NCBI GenBank assembly: GCA_033239525.1
Contig: BSYO01000028.1
Coordinates: 12,641,597 to 12,705,596, forward strand
Length of the DNA stretch: 64,000 nt
Direction of reading: 5' to 3'
Source of the DNA: Nepenthes gracilis
Taxonomy: Eukaryota > Streptophyta > Magnoliopsida > Caryophyllales > Nepenthaceae
The notes under the pieces are model-generated. The model saw only the letters and a program-made list of their open reading frames with translations. It was not told the origin of the DNA and did not search any database. Of this stretch, positions 38,284-50,630 are shown piece by piece. Numbering within the stretch: the stretch's first letter is position 1; the number at the start of each line of letters is the position of its first letter. A program made the position numbers and the translations under genes.

Positions 38284-38605
38284 CACTACAACAATAATAA
38301 TCTTTAGTGACAAAATAATTTGTCACTAAAGATTATAAATTTGTCACTAAAACTTTTAGTGACAAAATATTAATTTGTCACTAATTTGTCACTAAAGATT
38401 TGTCACAAAACCTTTAGTGACAAATTTTTTTTTTGTCACTAAAAAAATTATTTAGTGACAAAATAATTTTGTCACTAAAAAAATTCTTTAGTGACAAAAT
38501 AATTATTTCTTTAGTGACAAAATAATTTTGTCACTAAAGAATATTTGTTAGTGACAAAATAATTGTCACTAAAATACATTTTTAATTTGTCACTAAATAT
38601 TATAT
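38284..38605. repeat. Left subterminal repeats of the CACTA element
   Basis: About a dozen copies of TTTAGTGACAAA or its complement TTTGTCACTAAA, often as facing pairs that form short hairpins. Such arrays bind the transposase in CACTA elements (family knowledge). Confidence 0.88.
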
Positions 38606-38796
38606 TTATTAACAAATAATTACCATAAAAAGTATATAATTTTATATTTAAATTATATACTTTAATGGATAAAGATTTAACACAAATATCAAATTTATTT
38701 CAACACAAATATCAAATTGTCTTACAACAATTTTAAAAAAATTTCAGCTATACAATAAAATACTTCCAGGTTCCAGTTTCCACCAAATTTCATAAA

Positions 38797-39930
38797 GGTA
38801 ACATTTGCATCTGCATACTGGCCCAGCAATTTCTTTGAAAGAGCATTCAGCTGTAGATTGAATAGCTTAGCAGCTTGATTGCAGAGTGCTGACTATTGAG
38901 CTCATCAAGCTTTGATGGCTCCATTCCAGACTTGGCCATTGTCTTGGGCAAGCATCCAAGTGGACCCATGTTATGTATCCGATACTTTCTCGCCCCTTCA
39001 TCATACAATTTCTGGGAAAAAAAGAAGATAAAAGAATTCAAACATATGTCATATACAAATATGAGCATGAGCATGTACAGAAAGGGCTACGGATTATTTA
39101 GGTAAATTTGCCTCAATCCCAGCTTCAAATTCTGTCAAAATTGTCGGTATTGAGACTAATCTTTGATCGAATGTTTTGGAGTAAAATACACCAGTAAGGT
39201 TGTTCTAGCCTATATCAAACATGTAAAGCCCCTTTTCAAAACAATCAGCAGTTGGCAGGTATTTATTATACTTCTTACCTGCCATAAGTTTCATATCTTA
39301 GCTTAAGATTTACATCATGCAAAATGTACCTTTAGATAGCAAATAGAGGGCTCGAGATTTGAACTGAACAAACTGCAAGACCTGAATCCCAAATGAAAAT
39401 GGGCTGACCGACGTCGCTGCTGCCGGTAAAATGGTAGATCCTGCTGCTGCGAAATTGCTACCTTTCTTAAAAATAGGTGCAGCTATGGAGTCTAGATAGG
39501 CATTTAGAAATGGCATGTCCATTGCATCCACTGCAAAGATGACACTAAAAAGGAACAAAAGGAAGAAAAATAAAACCCAGAAGAAACAAGTGAAAATTAC
39601 GCTTGAATAATTGAAGAAAGAACAAATAAATGCATGGACTGCAAAAAAACAGGGGAAACAGGGGAATTTAGACTAAAGAACCAAGGTAGACTAACAAAGA
39701 AAATATATAATCAAGCAACCATCGCAATACCTGCCTGATGGTTTCTGGAAGTAAGTCTGTCCATTGGGAGGACTGAGGCCTTCTATTCCAGCAGTGACCA
39801 GGTTACCCGTGTCAGAGTTGGAATCACCAAAATTGAAAACTGCCGGGTAATTGAAATCAATAGATTTGGTGTATGAGAGGAAGATGGCAGGTATGAGAAA
39901 AAGTTGGAGATGGAAGCTATTCGTTGCCAT
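38797..39930 (-). pseudogene. Captured GDSL esterase/lipase gene fragment (four exons)
   Basis: Minus-strand exons: about 39930-39700, 39530-39330, 39278-39112 and 39011-38797. Exon 1 gives a signal-peptide-like start (MATNSFHLQLFLIPAIF) and FNFGDSNSDTGN with the catalytic Ser of block I, then a PPNGQTYFQKPSGRYCDG segment. Exon 2 gives MPFLNAYLDS and GSNFAAAGSTILPA. Exon 3 gives KYLPTADCFEKGLYMFDIG, then a TAG stop. Exon 4 gives a HNMGPLGCLPKTMAKSG segment and, after a frameshift, KLFNLQLNALSKKL. The family's last exon, with the catalytic Asp and His, is missing, and the exon 3 donor reads GC. The intact family hydrolyses esters in the secretory pathway or cell wall. Introns are retained, so capture was at the DNA level by the CACTA element. 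It should be non-functional. Confidence 0.85.
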
Positions 39931-42200
39931 ATGGTGCAAGAACAACATGGTTTGTGGCTTTCATTAGTGATATCCATTTAGCAACTGCAGAAAAAGCTTT
40001 TATGAGGTTCTTTCGCAAACGGAACCTTCATGTCTGTACAAAACGTTTGCTTTAAATAATGGACATCCAACAGAAAATTTGTCTTCTTTATCTAATCTCA
40101 AACATACCCCCACTATGTTACTAATCAAAGCTGATTAACACTGTTTTCAGTTTGCAGCTAATTCTTAAAGGTCGCAACAGTAGGTACCAGAAACTAGTCC
40201 CTTGCTGCATATAAAAAGCTTTTGCATGTTTGTCCTCAGCCAGCTAATAATAATTCCTTATGCCACATCCAGCAAAATATGTAACTTTGCAATTAATTAG
40301 AAGACTTGATAGGTACCCTTCTAATAAGTGGGCTTAAGCTATATTATATCCCATAAAAAATGACTATGAATTCATTCATAAGGACTTTAATGAACCTACT
40401 TTTAAAAACAAGAGTTCTTCCTTTTCAGTAATAAGCTAGAGAGCAGGCCCAAGGAATTGACTGTTTGCCAATATAAACTTATTTCACTATCCAAAAATAA
40501 ATTCATGGGAAAAACATGTTAGCAAATAAACCAATACAAAAACGCTAAACATCAATGAAAGAATCTTACCATTATGGCCACGCTCAGCTTCAACAGTTTC
40601 ATCTTACCATTTAATCATAAAACAGGACCCATGATACAAAAACGAGTAAAAACACATAATCATCTACTAATTCTAATGTTTCTGCACCAGAAGAGGAAGA
40701 ATGACACAATTGATACACCAGATTATTCATGTACAGATGATGTAAAAGGCGAAGAATGAACCACAGCGTCCGAAATTCAGATCGATCATGCGTGCCTTTC
40801 TCGGAAATTGATCAACAATCTAACAGCAACAACTTAATCATTGAATAAAATTTGATATGTTCAGAAAAAAATTAGGACCACTTTAGATAAAAAGCCGATT
40901 GAGGGATTCAAAGAGAGTAGTTGAACAAACACCTTCTGATGGATACTGCAAATCTGCCCACCTGATTAGGATGGAAACAGACAGCACATATGCCAAGCAA
41001 ATGGCAACAGTAGCTATCGTGTAAACAAGGAAGCGGGAATTTATGATTCTTTGGGGCAATCATATTAAATTGAAATGCTCGGTTAAGTGGAGAAAAGGGT
41101 TAACCCTGTTACGCCACATCTGTTTGTGGAAAGTTAAGAAGAAAGAATGAGAACTTCACATGGAAAATTGATAAGGTAAGTGGAAGCACAGATTCATTGC
41201 CAATCGTTTAACAAGTTTCTTTTTGGAGTACTGCATCACACAAAATTGGAGAATTTTATCGAACAAGAAGATTCAATGGCTTCTCGCCATGTCCAGGTTT
41301 CTTCAACTAGTGTGATCTTTTTCATCTCATCTGAACTATCTTTTCAATGAAATGATGGACAAGCGTTTGCACGCCGTGGCTCCATCGCCAGGAGATCCAG
41401 GTCACATTTTTGAGGGCTTTGGGAAGATGTCAGGAGTGAATTTCTGTGCTGCAATTATGCTCCCTTTTATCTTCATTGCCCCCCTGCAGTCACGGGGTTG
41501 AATCACAGGCAAGCTAAACCCTTCAGAGCTCAGTTGGCATGACAGAATGGATACTCCATGCGAATCTCATATACACAGGAAGGATATTATAATACTCATT
41601 GATGAATAACATCTTATATTTCTTCATTTTCTTATCCAATGCGAGACAAATGTGACCTGAATCTAAAATTTTCTCCTTTTTTCTCTTTTTATTTCTCCAT
41701 TGAGTTACTTGAATCTAAAATTTCTTCCCCCAATGTAACGAGAAATGCTCAACATTCTCAAATCCTTCACCATCAGATCCAAGCTTTGTTTTCCTCCAAA
41801 TTTTTCGATGGCAGAATACAACCAATTTCTTTCAAATCTGGACATACAAGAAAGAGATCTAACCTATATAAGAAGAAGGAAGGACCTATTTGAAGAACGT
41901 GTGAATATCAGAAGAAGAATAGTGGATTACTTGCAAAATCATAATCAATGTACTTGCAATAGATAAATAATTTACTTGCCTGGTTTGAGATGGTTAATAG
42001 CCACGGCAACAAGAAATAACGGCGACAGCAACAGTGGTTTCTCTCCAGCAATGGTAGGCGACAACAGCGACGCACCGAGCACTCACGCACCGTGCACAGC
42101 GCCGACAGCCGACCAACAGCGCAACAAGCTCTGTTCTGGACCAGATTCAGTTTTTATAACAATGTCTAAGTACATCACTAATTAAATAGAGAGAGGAGAA
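39931..42200. other. CACTA interior without an assigned gene
   Basis: Probably includes upstream DNA of the captured GDSL gene. A 49-codon plus-strand frame at 41352-41501 (MMDKRLHAVAPSPGD...) has ordinary composition but no recognised family. Other short frames near 40574 and 41639-41966 are likewise unassigned. Confidence 0.4.
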
Positions 42201-43046
42201 CGGATCGGTAGCAAACGAGAGATGAGTTTTTACTTGCCTGATGAACAGAACGATTAGGGTTAATGGCGGCGAGGGATTAACGGCGACGAGAGTTTGCGGT
42301 GACGGCGACGTAAACTGACGACGGCAAAGGCAACGGCAAGGGTTTAACGACGACGGCGGCGGCTCCGATGGCAGCAATCGGCTAGGGTTTGCGGCACCGA
42401 TTGATGACGGCAACGCTCTCTTCGGTAACGACGACTACGGCTTCGGACGACGGCGACTCTGGAAACTTCAATTGCAGAGGCTCGGACGACGAATACTGCT
42501 ACCGCACGCCTCAATTTATACTCCACAATCAAGGCCACCGATTTATCGAGAAGAAAGACGAAGCGGCAGAAACCGAAGAGTGAACGGCAAAGGAAATTAA
42601 GAGGAGATGGAGATGCGAAACGGAAAGCAGAGAGAAAGACGGAAGAGAAAGAGAGAGGAACGGCGAGAGCGAGAGAGAGAGACTGAGAGGCGAGAGAGAT
42701 AAACGGCAGAGAGAAAATGGAGAGGGAAGGAGAGACGGAGAGGTGGGAAGAATCGAGAAAGAGGGAAAAATAGTAAGCGGTAATTATTACTTAGGTTTTA
42801 ATATTATTTATTATATTAATTATTTAAACGTTTTATTAAATATATTATTTATCATTTATTATTTATTATTATTATTATTATTTATTATATTTTTACATTA
42901 TTATATATTTTTTAACATAATTAATTACCTATTATTAATTACTAATTCTATAAATATTAACAATATTTATTAATATCAAAATAATATATTTATTAATTAT
43001 TATTAAATTTATTTAATAATTTGAGTCAAAATATCGAAGTATTATA
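42200..43046 (-). mobile_element. LTR-like segment nested in the CACTA element
   Basis: The order purine-rich GAGAGA block, (ATT)n-type tract, long A/T stretch and terminal 'tatcgaagtattata' mirrors 4300-4679 of the 2.8-kb solo LTR. On the minus strand the end reads TATAATACTTCGATATT, a decayed form of the start TGTAATACCCGGATATT. It is followed by GAGAG. The left border is unclear; GAGAG also occurs at 40913-40917, but that border is unproven. Confidence 0.4.
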
Positions 43047-43232
43047 GAGAGAAAGACGAAAAGAGAGAATGAGAGTGTGGAATGATTCATAAGCACAGAA
43101 AAATAAAAAGGAGAGAGTTATTATTATTAGTATTATTGTTTATATTATTATATTTTTTAGATTAATTATTAATAATGATAAAAATATATTTATTACTAAT
43201 TCATCATCATAAAAATTTATTTTTTAAATAAA

Positions 43233-43354
43233 TTTTTAACTTTTAGTGACAAAATAATATTTTTGTCACTAAATTATAAATATTAATTACTAATAGTGAC
43301 AAAAATATGTTTGTCACTAATTTTTTGACACTAAAAATTAGTTTTTTTGTAGTG
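43233..43354. repeat. Right subterminal repeats of the CACTA element
   Basis: Copies of TTTAGTGACAAA and TTTGTCACTAA lie just inside the right terminal inverted repeat TTTTTTTGTAGTG. Confidence 0.88.
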
Positions 43355-43357
43355 TAA

Positions 43358-43806
43358 TAAGGAATTGGGATGGATGTACGTGAGAGAATATGAGAATTAG
43401 AGGGTTTTGCTCCGTAATTAATTAAAAATGCATGTTTATCGAGGTTAGTACTCTACACTAATATTTTTTCTTCCAACTTTGGGATTCACCCATCTGATCA
43501 GGAGAAACAAACGTATTTATAACCTTATTACCAATTGGTATATCTTTTTAGAATTGGTATAAATGCATATAAATTGAGGGGTTATATTAGTTGGAGATTC
43601 AACTATTACACAAATTTGTAATTATTTAAAATTTAATACTTATCATTTAGTGGCTACAACTACTTATTCAATATGGTTGTTTATCCCTCAATGCATATAA
43701 TTATTCATCATGATTTAATACCTAATTTAATTTTCTATCGTGCTATTTTTGTGTCAATTTTTTTTATATTTTTAGCAATTTGGCCATTCAATCATTTGGT
43801 GAGTCA
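43358..43806. other. Intergenic stretch, possibly LTR-derived
   Basis: No gene. The first 140 bp may be the second half of an LTR of element G (see 38107-38283). The remainder is AT-rich with no clear feature. Confidence 0.35.
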
Positions 43807-43811
43807 GATTC

Positions 43812-45324
43812 TATAGCACCTAATTTCTAATTATAAATTATGATGTTATTAATTTATTTTGGATTAATTTAGGAATAAATTGTACAATATAAATTTGATG
43901 GAAAATCAAATTTGGGCATTAGGCCTGGTGCCGGATGGGTATCTAATTTGCACTCATGTATATTTTTGACAGAATGTACAAACTTAAGAAGTGCCTTTTA
44001 AATGCTCATGCGTATTTTAGATAAATTTTGTGGCATTTAAAATACGCATTGTAGCACTTTTGTGCAATTTTGATTGATCGCTCATGTTTGATCTGACACT
44101 CATGTGCCAAATTTATTCACAAAAATAATGCATATATTACTTTTGATCAAATTTCACCAGAAGAAGAAGAAAGGAGAGAGAAAGAAAAGAGAAAGAAGAG
44201 AGAGGAAGAGAAGAAAGCAAATTTTAGAGAATTATTTTGTCAGATTTGTCAAATCCACCGATGGCAAAAAAAGTGATGTTCAATCCTGTTTATAGAAGTA
44301 ATATGTAGATGACCCGCTTATAAATATAAATAATATTGATTTGTCCTATTGTTATCGGGAGTAAATATAATCGTTCCTTAAATTTAGTCTTTTGATGATT
44401 AATTATCAAATTTTAGTATGTTTTAGGTTCTTAATATTTTATTTGATATTAGAGATGTTTGACCTCTGAAATTTGTTGGATTTGTTTGATATTTGTATTT
44501 ATCTAATTTTCATGTTTTGGACTTTGAGATTTTCAGATTTGTGAGATTTCTACATTTAACCCTTTAGACGATTATTTACGTTGGCCTATTTGGTTTTTGA
44601 ACACAGATTATAAATTTTACATATAAAAAGATGTCTAAACATTTATTAATTAGAATTCCGCCCTAGTTAGATATTTTATACGTTTGGATCTTTGACAATA
44701 TTTTTTTTTACAAAGATTATTATTTTTATTAATTCATTATGATTCACAGACCAACGTGGTTCATTGTATATATATTGTATTTACTAATTTTTAGACTTCT
44801 GATTTATCATATTTATAACTCCACCCAAATTAGAGGATTCAATGATTTGTAGGGAGCTTAGGTAAGGATAATCAGAAATATTCATTCAATGTTTTATTGT
44901 ATTTAAATTTATATTTGGATCTGTTTTTATATTTCAAATATTTGATGGGCGATATATGTATTACTAACAAAGTTGTATTATCTCAAATATTTGTTTTGGG
45001 TTGATTTAGTATCGAGATTGTAGTATTATATGATTCATGCAAACTTAGTGTTGTGATTATACAATATTAGATTATTATTTTTCCTTATGGTTTGTGTAAG
45101 TTGGTTTTGGCGAGCAATTTAGGCACCAAACAAATAGTTCGTATTGGTCCTATGTCCATTGTTATGCATCATAAATGTTATTAATTATTTAATTTTTGTC
45201 AAATCCAACCTAGCATTGGTTATTTGGATTTAGGTTTATTCTTTTATGGTCAAGGAAATAATTTATTGATTTAATCATTATTATATTATTATTTATTACA
45301 TATTTTTGGTTCAGGATCGTGACA
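43812..45324 (+). mobile_element. Solo LTR, 1.5 kb, plus orientation
   Basis: It starts TATAGCACCTAATTTCT, a decayed form of the start TGTAATGCCTGATTTCT seen on the minus strand at 47293. It ends CAGGATCGTGACA. Flanks are GATTC (43807-43811) and GACTC (45325-45329), a target duplication with one transition. Internal blocks such as 'gacagaatgta' and 'aagtgcc' match the LTR at 45714-47293. A purine-rich AGAAGAAGAAAGGAGAG tract lies at 44159-44220. Confidence 0.7.
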
Positions 45325-45329
45325 GACTC

Positions 45330-45708
45330 CTAATTTTCTTCCTTTTTTGGCATAACAATTCAGTTAGTTTTTATTTCTCAACGAACTTGTAATCCGTGGG
45401 CCCCTTAGGGCGTACTCAACAACACCTATGAACCCACACAAATCCAAACATATTCAAATTGATAGTTTTAAAGTTTTATTTAAATTTATATTTATATTTA
45501 ATTTTAAATTTAATTTTAATTAGATATAGTAAAATTAAACAACACGACCATAGGCCAACATTTGGTGCTGCCTGTAACCTGCCCAAATTAGAGACACTAT
45601 TAATTAAATGGACTTAGTTAAGATAAAAATAAGTTATAACAAATATTAACACTAAAATATTCCAAATAATATTTTATTGATTAATAAAAATATTTACTAA
45701 TTACATAC
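45330..45708. other. AT-rich spacer between two solo LTRs
   Basis: About 380 bp without a coding frame or recognisable element. Confidence 0.4.
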
Positions 45709-45713
45709 TTTAT

Positions 45714-47293
45714 TATCACGTCCCAAAAATCAAAAGTTTTTTCATTTATATGTGTATGTACGTTTAATACTGAAAAACTTTTTAAAACTTGACTTAATCC
45801 CAAGTTAGGTGAGACATAAATGAACCAAACCCAAAACAATAAAGACTTTGATTCATAGTGAGGACAGGACCAAATCCAAACTATCTATCAGGCCACCAAA
45901 CAATAATATAAAATTCGGCAAAAATCCAAATTTTATATGCAGGGAAAAATATTTAATAAAAATTCAACTCACTACAATAAGCCCGTTATAACCAAAATAT
46001 GGAAAATTTTTGAAATGATAATTATCAAAATAAATGAATAATATGACGTCCTCAATCTGTAAGTTCCAATACAAATCAACTACAAATTCTGATACAAATC
46101 CAAATACTAATACAACCAATTCTGATTTTTGAGTCATTTTTCGTCTAAAACCTGTAAGTCTTCAAAGTATTCTAATATAAAAGGATAAGAAATATTTACA
46201 AAACATGAGTCAAATGGTTAGCGAGTTCGTATGCATATATGACAATGAATGCAGGTCCGTAAATTAGAACAACAAAACCAAAATCAATAAAATACATATA
46301 AAATTCTCTATATCAAATGTTTTAAACAATAGAAGGTTCAAATACCAAAAGGCGTCTGAATATATTATTTTACTCAATTTCTTATAATATTTTCCAATAA
46401 AAATACCGAATCTGTGGATTATATAATAAATATCCAAAATATAGAACTTTCACTTTGTAAAAGTATAAATAAAATTTTTTTTACCCTATCAAAATGTAAA
46501 AATTTGAGACAGACAATAAAACAGAGTCCGACCTAAAATACATGTATGAACTATCATATATAGGGCCTAAAGGCACATTTTTCATAACGTTTTCTTGACA
46601 AATATTTTTATATATAAATATAATATTTTAAATATTTGCTCATTTTATATAAAATAAATAAACTCTTCAAATATTTAGTAAAGTTGAAACAAAATCTCAA
46701 AAATCATTAGTTAAAATATATGTATGTAATAATATCCAAAATAGATGATAGTGAGTTATATATATATACCTTGAAGCACAAAACATAAATAAATTTGAAG
46801 GAATTTGAAATAGACCAAAAATCGAGTTTCAAAATACTTGTCTTAATATTTAAATCTAACAAATCTGATAAAATAATACTTTAAAATTACCTTCATTATC
46901 TTCGTCTCTCTTCTTCTCCTTCTCTTTTTTGTTCTCTTGTCTTCTTTCCGCAAAATTTGATTGAGAACAATGCAACCGCTGTCTTTATAAGTGAATCAGT
47001 AGTGCACGAGTATCGGTTTGGCATGTGTCAAGCACTGCTTAAATCCTTAGGCATGTACGAATGCCGTATCAGGCACAGTTCTAGTGTGAGCAATTTGCTC
47101 TGAACATGCATGAATGCGACAAAGGCACTCTTCAGGCGTACACATTCTGTCTGAAATGCATGTGAGCGCTAATTAGGCACAAGCCTGCTTCCATACTTAA
47201 AGTTTTTTTAAATTTTTTGTTATATAATTATTTTTAAATTAACTTAAAATTAATCGATAATATTAAAGTTATATTTAGAAATCAGGCATTACA
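45714..47293 (-). mobile_element. Solo LTR, 1.58 kb, minus orientation
   Basis: It starts TATCACGTCCC (terminal TG decayed to TA) and ends CAGGCATTACA, with perfect 5-bp duplication TTTAT (45709-45713 and 47294-47298). On the minus strand it begins TGTAATGCCTG. It has a minus-strand TATA box (ACTTATAAAGAC, near 46983-46994) and a CT-rich leader, like the LTR at 24910-27383. Confidence 0.82.
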
Positions 47294-47298
47294 TTTAT

Positions 47299-48721
47299 TT
47301 TTTAAAAAATTACTATTAATTATATATGGGTCATATTAAAAAATAAGACAATAATGATAATATTTATAAATATTTATAAGTTATATTTATAAAATATAAG
47401 ACAAAAAAATGCTTAAGGTTATTTAAAAATTAAGAAACACATGAGAAAAAGAATGTAAAAGAATATGTGAGGTAGTTATACCGTAAAAAAATAAAAATAT
47501 TACACTGAATCAAATAATATGATAAAAATATATTTATATAGTTGATTTTATCAGATAATATATATGACTATTGCTATTGTTATTGTATTATTTGTTATGA
47601 AATGAAATTTTTAAGTCATATTATCGTATTCAGCCTCCTCATCGGCTGCCGTCGCTATTGTATCAGACGCCACAATGGCGGCGGTGGTAGTATTTATTTT
47701 TAAATATATCTAGTTATTTTTTTAAAAAAGTAATTATAAGAAAAAATATGAAAATTCTTGTGAATTTTCTTCTGGTTACACACTTGCTAGATTTCTATTT
47801 TGATGAGGTCATTGCAATCCTCAATCAAATCCATTCTTCAAATATTTATAAAATTCTTATGAAAGTCAAATCAAAGAACAATTAAATATTAAAGTCCAAA
47901 TCTCAACAAGTTTGGAAAAGCAGGACTTTATTGTTTTACAATTTTATATTAAATTAAATTTTAATCTTTAAAACTTTTAAAAAAATATATATTAAATATA
48001 GTTATATTTTTAATTTTTTATAATATTAATTGCTATTAAATATTAAATTTAATATATATAAAAATTTAATAAAAATAATTATTTATAAGATATTATTTAA
48101 TGTTTAAACCTAAGCTTTGAAATTTTTTAATCCAACGGTTCAGGTCAGAGAATCAAGATGTTCAAATCCAAATCTCAACCATATTAGTTAATTCAAAATA
48201 TCAAAATTATGTGACAAATATTATCAACGGCAAATACTGTATATTTTTTAATATTTATTATTTTTTTCTTTCTTTAAATTATAGCTAATTCATATATTTT
48301 TAGGTACTTTGTCTACATTTTTAATTTTTGAAATTTTATTTTTATGTTACATTTTTTACATTTATATATTTATGAACATTATTATTTTTAATATCATCCT
48401 TTAATGAAAATTCACTCATCCATTTTACTATTTTTATCTTTATAATAATTTAATTTTGTATATGTCATTTGATTATATAATATTTTGATTTATAAAATAT
48501 AACAGGCTAAATAGTCATCTTATCATTTTTTTTTTTCTCAGAGATATAACTAATAAATTTTCTGGTATTAATTATTCTTCATGGGAATAAATCTTTTTGT
48601 TGCAAAATTTCTAAAAAGAATATAATAATAATAATTGTTAATAAACAAATATTCATGTCAATAAGAATTCTAAACAATAATTTTACTTAAGTCTATTTTG
48701 AAAAAACAAATATAAAATAAT
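47299..48721. other. AT-rich intergenic stretch
   Basis: Strongly A/T-rich, no gene seen. A small GC-richer patch lies at 47635-47690 ('cggctgccgtcgctattg', 'atggcggcggtgg') without a sustained frame. Confidence 0.5.
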
Positions 48722-49189
48722 AATAATAATATTATTATTATTGTTATTATTATTATCATCATCATCATCAATGGGGTCCCAACTAAGGTGAACGTGTGTA
48801 GATAAAATTTCTACTGGGCTTGGTTTAGACCGGACCGTCCATTATATTATGTCTGATTGGTTGAAATTTAGGCCTGACTAATTTTTTAAATTGGACTTAT
48901 TTCTAGTTAAAAATGGTACTTTAACCCAGCAAGGATTCTAAATTTTTTTATAAATATAATTTTTTTATTTTAAATGAATGCTAAATTTTTAAAAATATAT
49001 CAATGAACTATATTTTTCATAATTAATAACTTTTTTTTAGGTAAATGTTCTTCACTGAAGATATTTTTAGGGTCCATTTTTATCTAAATATTATATTTTT
49101 AAAATATTTTATATTTTAGGTTCTTTTTATATGAATATTAATTTTAAATAAAAATATTTTAAAAACATAAAATTTGTAAATTAATTCAG
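48722..49189 (+). repeat. Left copy of a 467-bp direct repeat flanking element A
   Basis: It begins in an ATT/ATC microsatellite, contains 'ctactgggcttggtttagac', and ends 'gtaaattaattcag'. It matches 57479-57944 with few substitutions and small indels. It has no TG/CA ends, so it does not look like an LTR pair. Confidence 0.85.
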
Positions 49190-50049
49190 TCTATCCCGAT
49201 TTTGATTTTAAATGATCATAGCCATGATTCGTGGACTAAAAAATTAAAACTTTCGGGGAGGCGCGAGGATAGAAGGCATGTCAAGCCTTATATTGCGATC
49301 GCGGTGAAGAGGCCCAAAGCTCCCAAGAGGCGAGGAGAGAGATAAGGCTTCACTGCGAGAAGCGGCGTGAAACCCGAGGGAAGGCACGAAGGGGGACTAC
49401 AGAGTCCCTAGGTAAGGAAAAAACAATGGACCAAGCCCTCGGAGCCCGATTCGAGGCGGAGGGGGGGACTACGCGAAATAGTTGAGGCATTACCCGCACT
49501 TTACGATTGTAGGAGAAGTTCATCCTCGGGAAGCGAGTGGGGAGGAGCTAATGCATTCTAATCCCCATTCTCAGAGGTGGGGACTTAACAAAATTTCCTA
49601 TGACTACCTAGACAACCTACGAATAGCGAGACCACCATGTGAAGAGCTGTAGGACTGCGAAAGGGGCGCGAGGATGAAGAGCGGGATCAAGAGGGAACTC
49701 CATGATCCTCAAGCCCGTCAAACTTGCCGAATAGCGGGTGGGGCGCTGAACCCCTAGGAACAAGGTGAACCGAGTGAGAGTTGACATGATAGGGTTGTGG
49801 GTGGAAGATGATCCCAATATTGCTTGATGTAAAAGGGACTTAGGAGTGCATTGTAGAAGATGATATTGGCCTGAAAGAGGCCTTTCTAATGGAGCAAATG
49901 AGGAAGATGATGAAATTTGTACTTTGTTGATAATGAAAGTGGCCGAGCAAATGTAACTTCCGAGATGGAAATTGCAGTATTTCTAATGGAGCAAATGCTC
50001 AGATGAAATGAGTATTTGTTTGATTCAAATTAGGACTTAGAAAAATCGG
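49190..50049. other. GC-richer stretch of unknown origin before element A pol
   Basis: About 860 bp, clearly more GC-rich than the flank, with G-rich purine runs such as 'gaggcggagggggggac' and a phrase 'tttctaatggagcaaatg' that occurs twice (near 49886 and 49980). No frame gives a recognisable protein. It occupies the place where element A should have its 5' LTR and gag, but matches neither LTR A nor the gag of element B by eye. Confidence 0.4.
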
Positions 50050-50470
50050 ATGAAGGCGCCAGGAAGGAAGGAAATAGAAGAGCTGGACAATGAGCGCACC
50101 TTAACCGTTTCCGGTATCATCGATTGGGTAACCCCTAGGAACGCACCCATTGAACATGATGCGTCCAAGATCCTCACCTTCTCGGTTGTGGACTGCCTAG
50201 TAATAGGGACTTGGAACACTATCCTCGGACGACCTTGTTTGGCCGCAATGGTACCGGAGTGACCTCTATCCCGCATCTCAAGATGAAGTTTCCCACCCGT
50301 ATGGGATGGGATCCTGAAGGCGAAGAAGGAGCCCTCGACAATGTATTTTATCTGTCCGGAGTTGGATATGTCAAGTAAGATCCTCACCTTCTCGGTGTTG
50401 CCCTAGCGCGAGACCACTACTCTCGACCTTGTTAAATCGCATGGAAGACCGACCGCATTAGGACGAGCCC
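50050..50470 (+). pseudogene. Protease tail and linker of element A
   Basis: One frame gives LTFSVVDCLVIGTWNTILGR, the C-terminal part of the retroviral-type protease as in element B (TFLVVDLPSVYNAILGRPC). A frameshift follows near 50255, then HLKMKFPTRMG. The active-site Asp region is absent. The 20-mer 'aagatcctcaccttctcggt' occurs twice, at 50167-50186 and 50377-50396, so part of this piece seems duplicated or patched. Confidence 0.6.
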
Positions 50471-50630
50471 ACGTCCTGCGATCGGCCGACCACTTTGAGA
50501 GCCTTCCCACAGTGATGGAAGACCTCGACCCCCTAGATCCGGCGGATCCGAAAAAATATGTCGAGATAGGGAGTTCACTCCTAGAGATTGTCGGGGGACG
50601 ACTCCTTGACTTCCTACGAGAGAGTCGGAT

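Larger units (their letters stand above)
38284..43354. mobile_element. CACTA transposon without transposase, carrying gene fragments
   Basis: A 5.07-kb element with ends CACTACAACAA and TTTTTTTGTAGTG and a 3-bp target duplication TAA (38281-38283 and 43355-43357), as expected for the CACTA (En/Spm) superfamily. Both ends hold dense copies of the subterminal motif TTTAGTGACAAA in both orientations. No transposase is present, so it depends on a partner element. The interior holds a GDSL esterase gene fragment and a probable nested LTR segment. Confidence 0.9.

Noticed and set aside
49617..49817. 66-codon minus-strand frame in the GC-richer stretch
   Set aside because: Short, no family resemblance, and expected by chance at this GC content.
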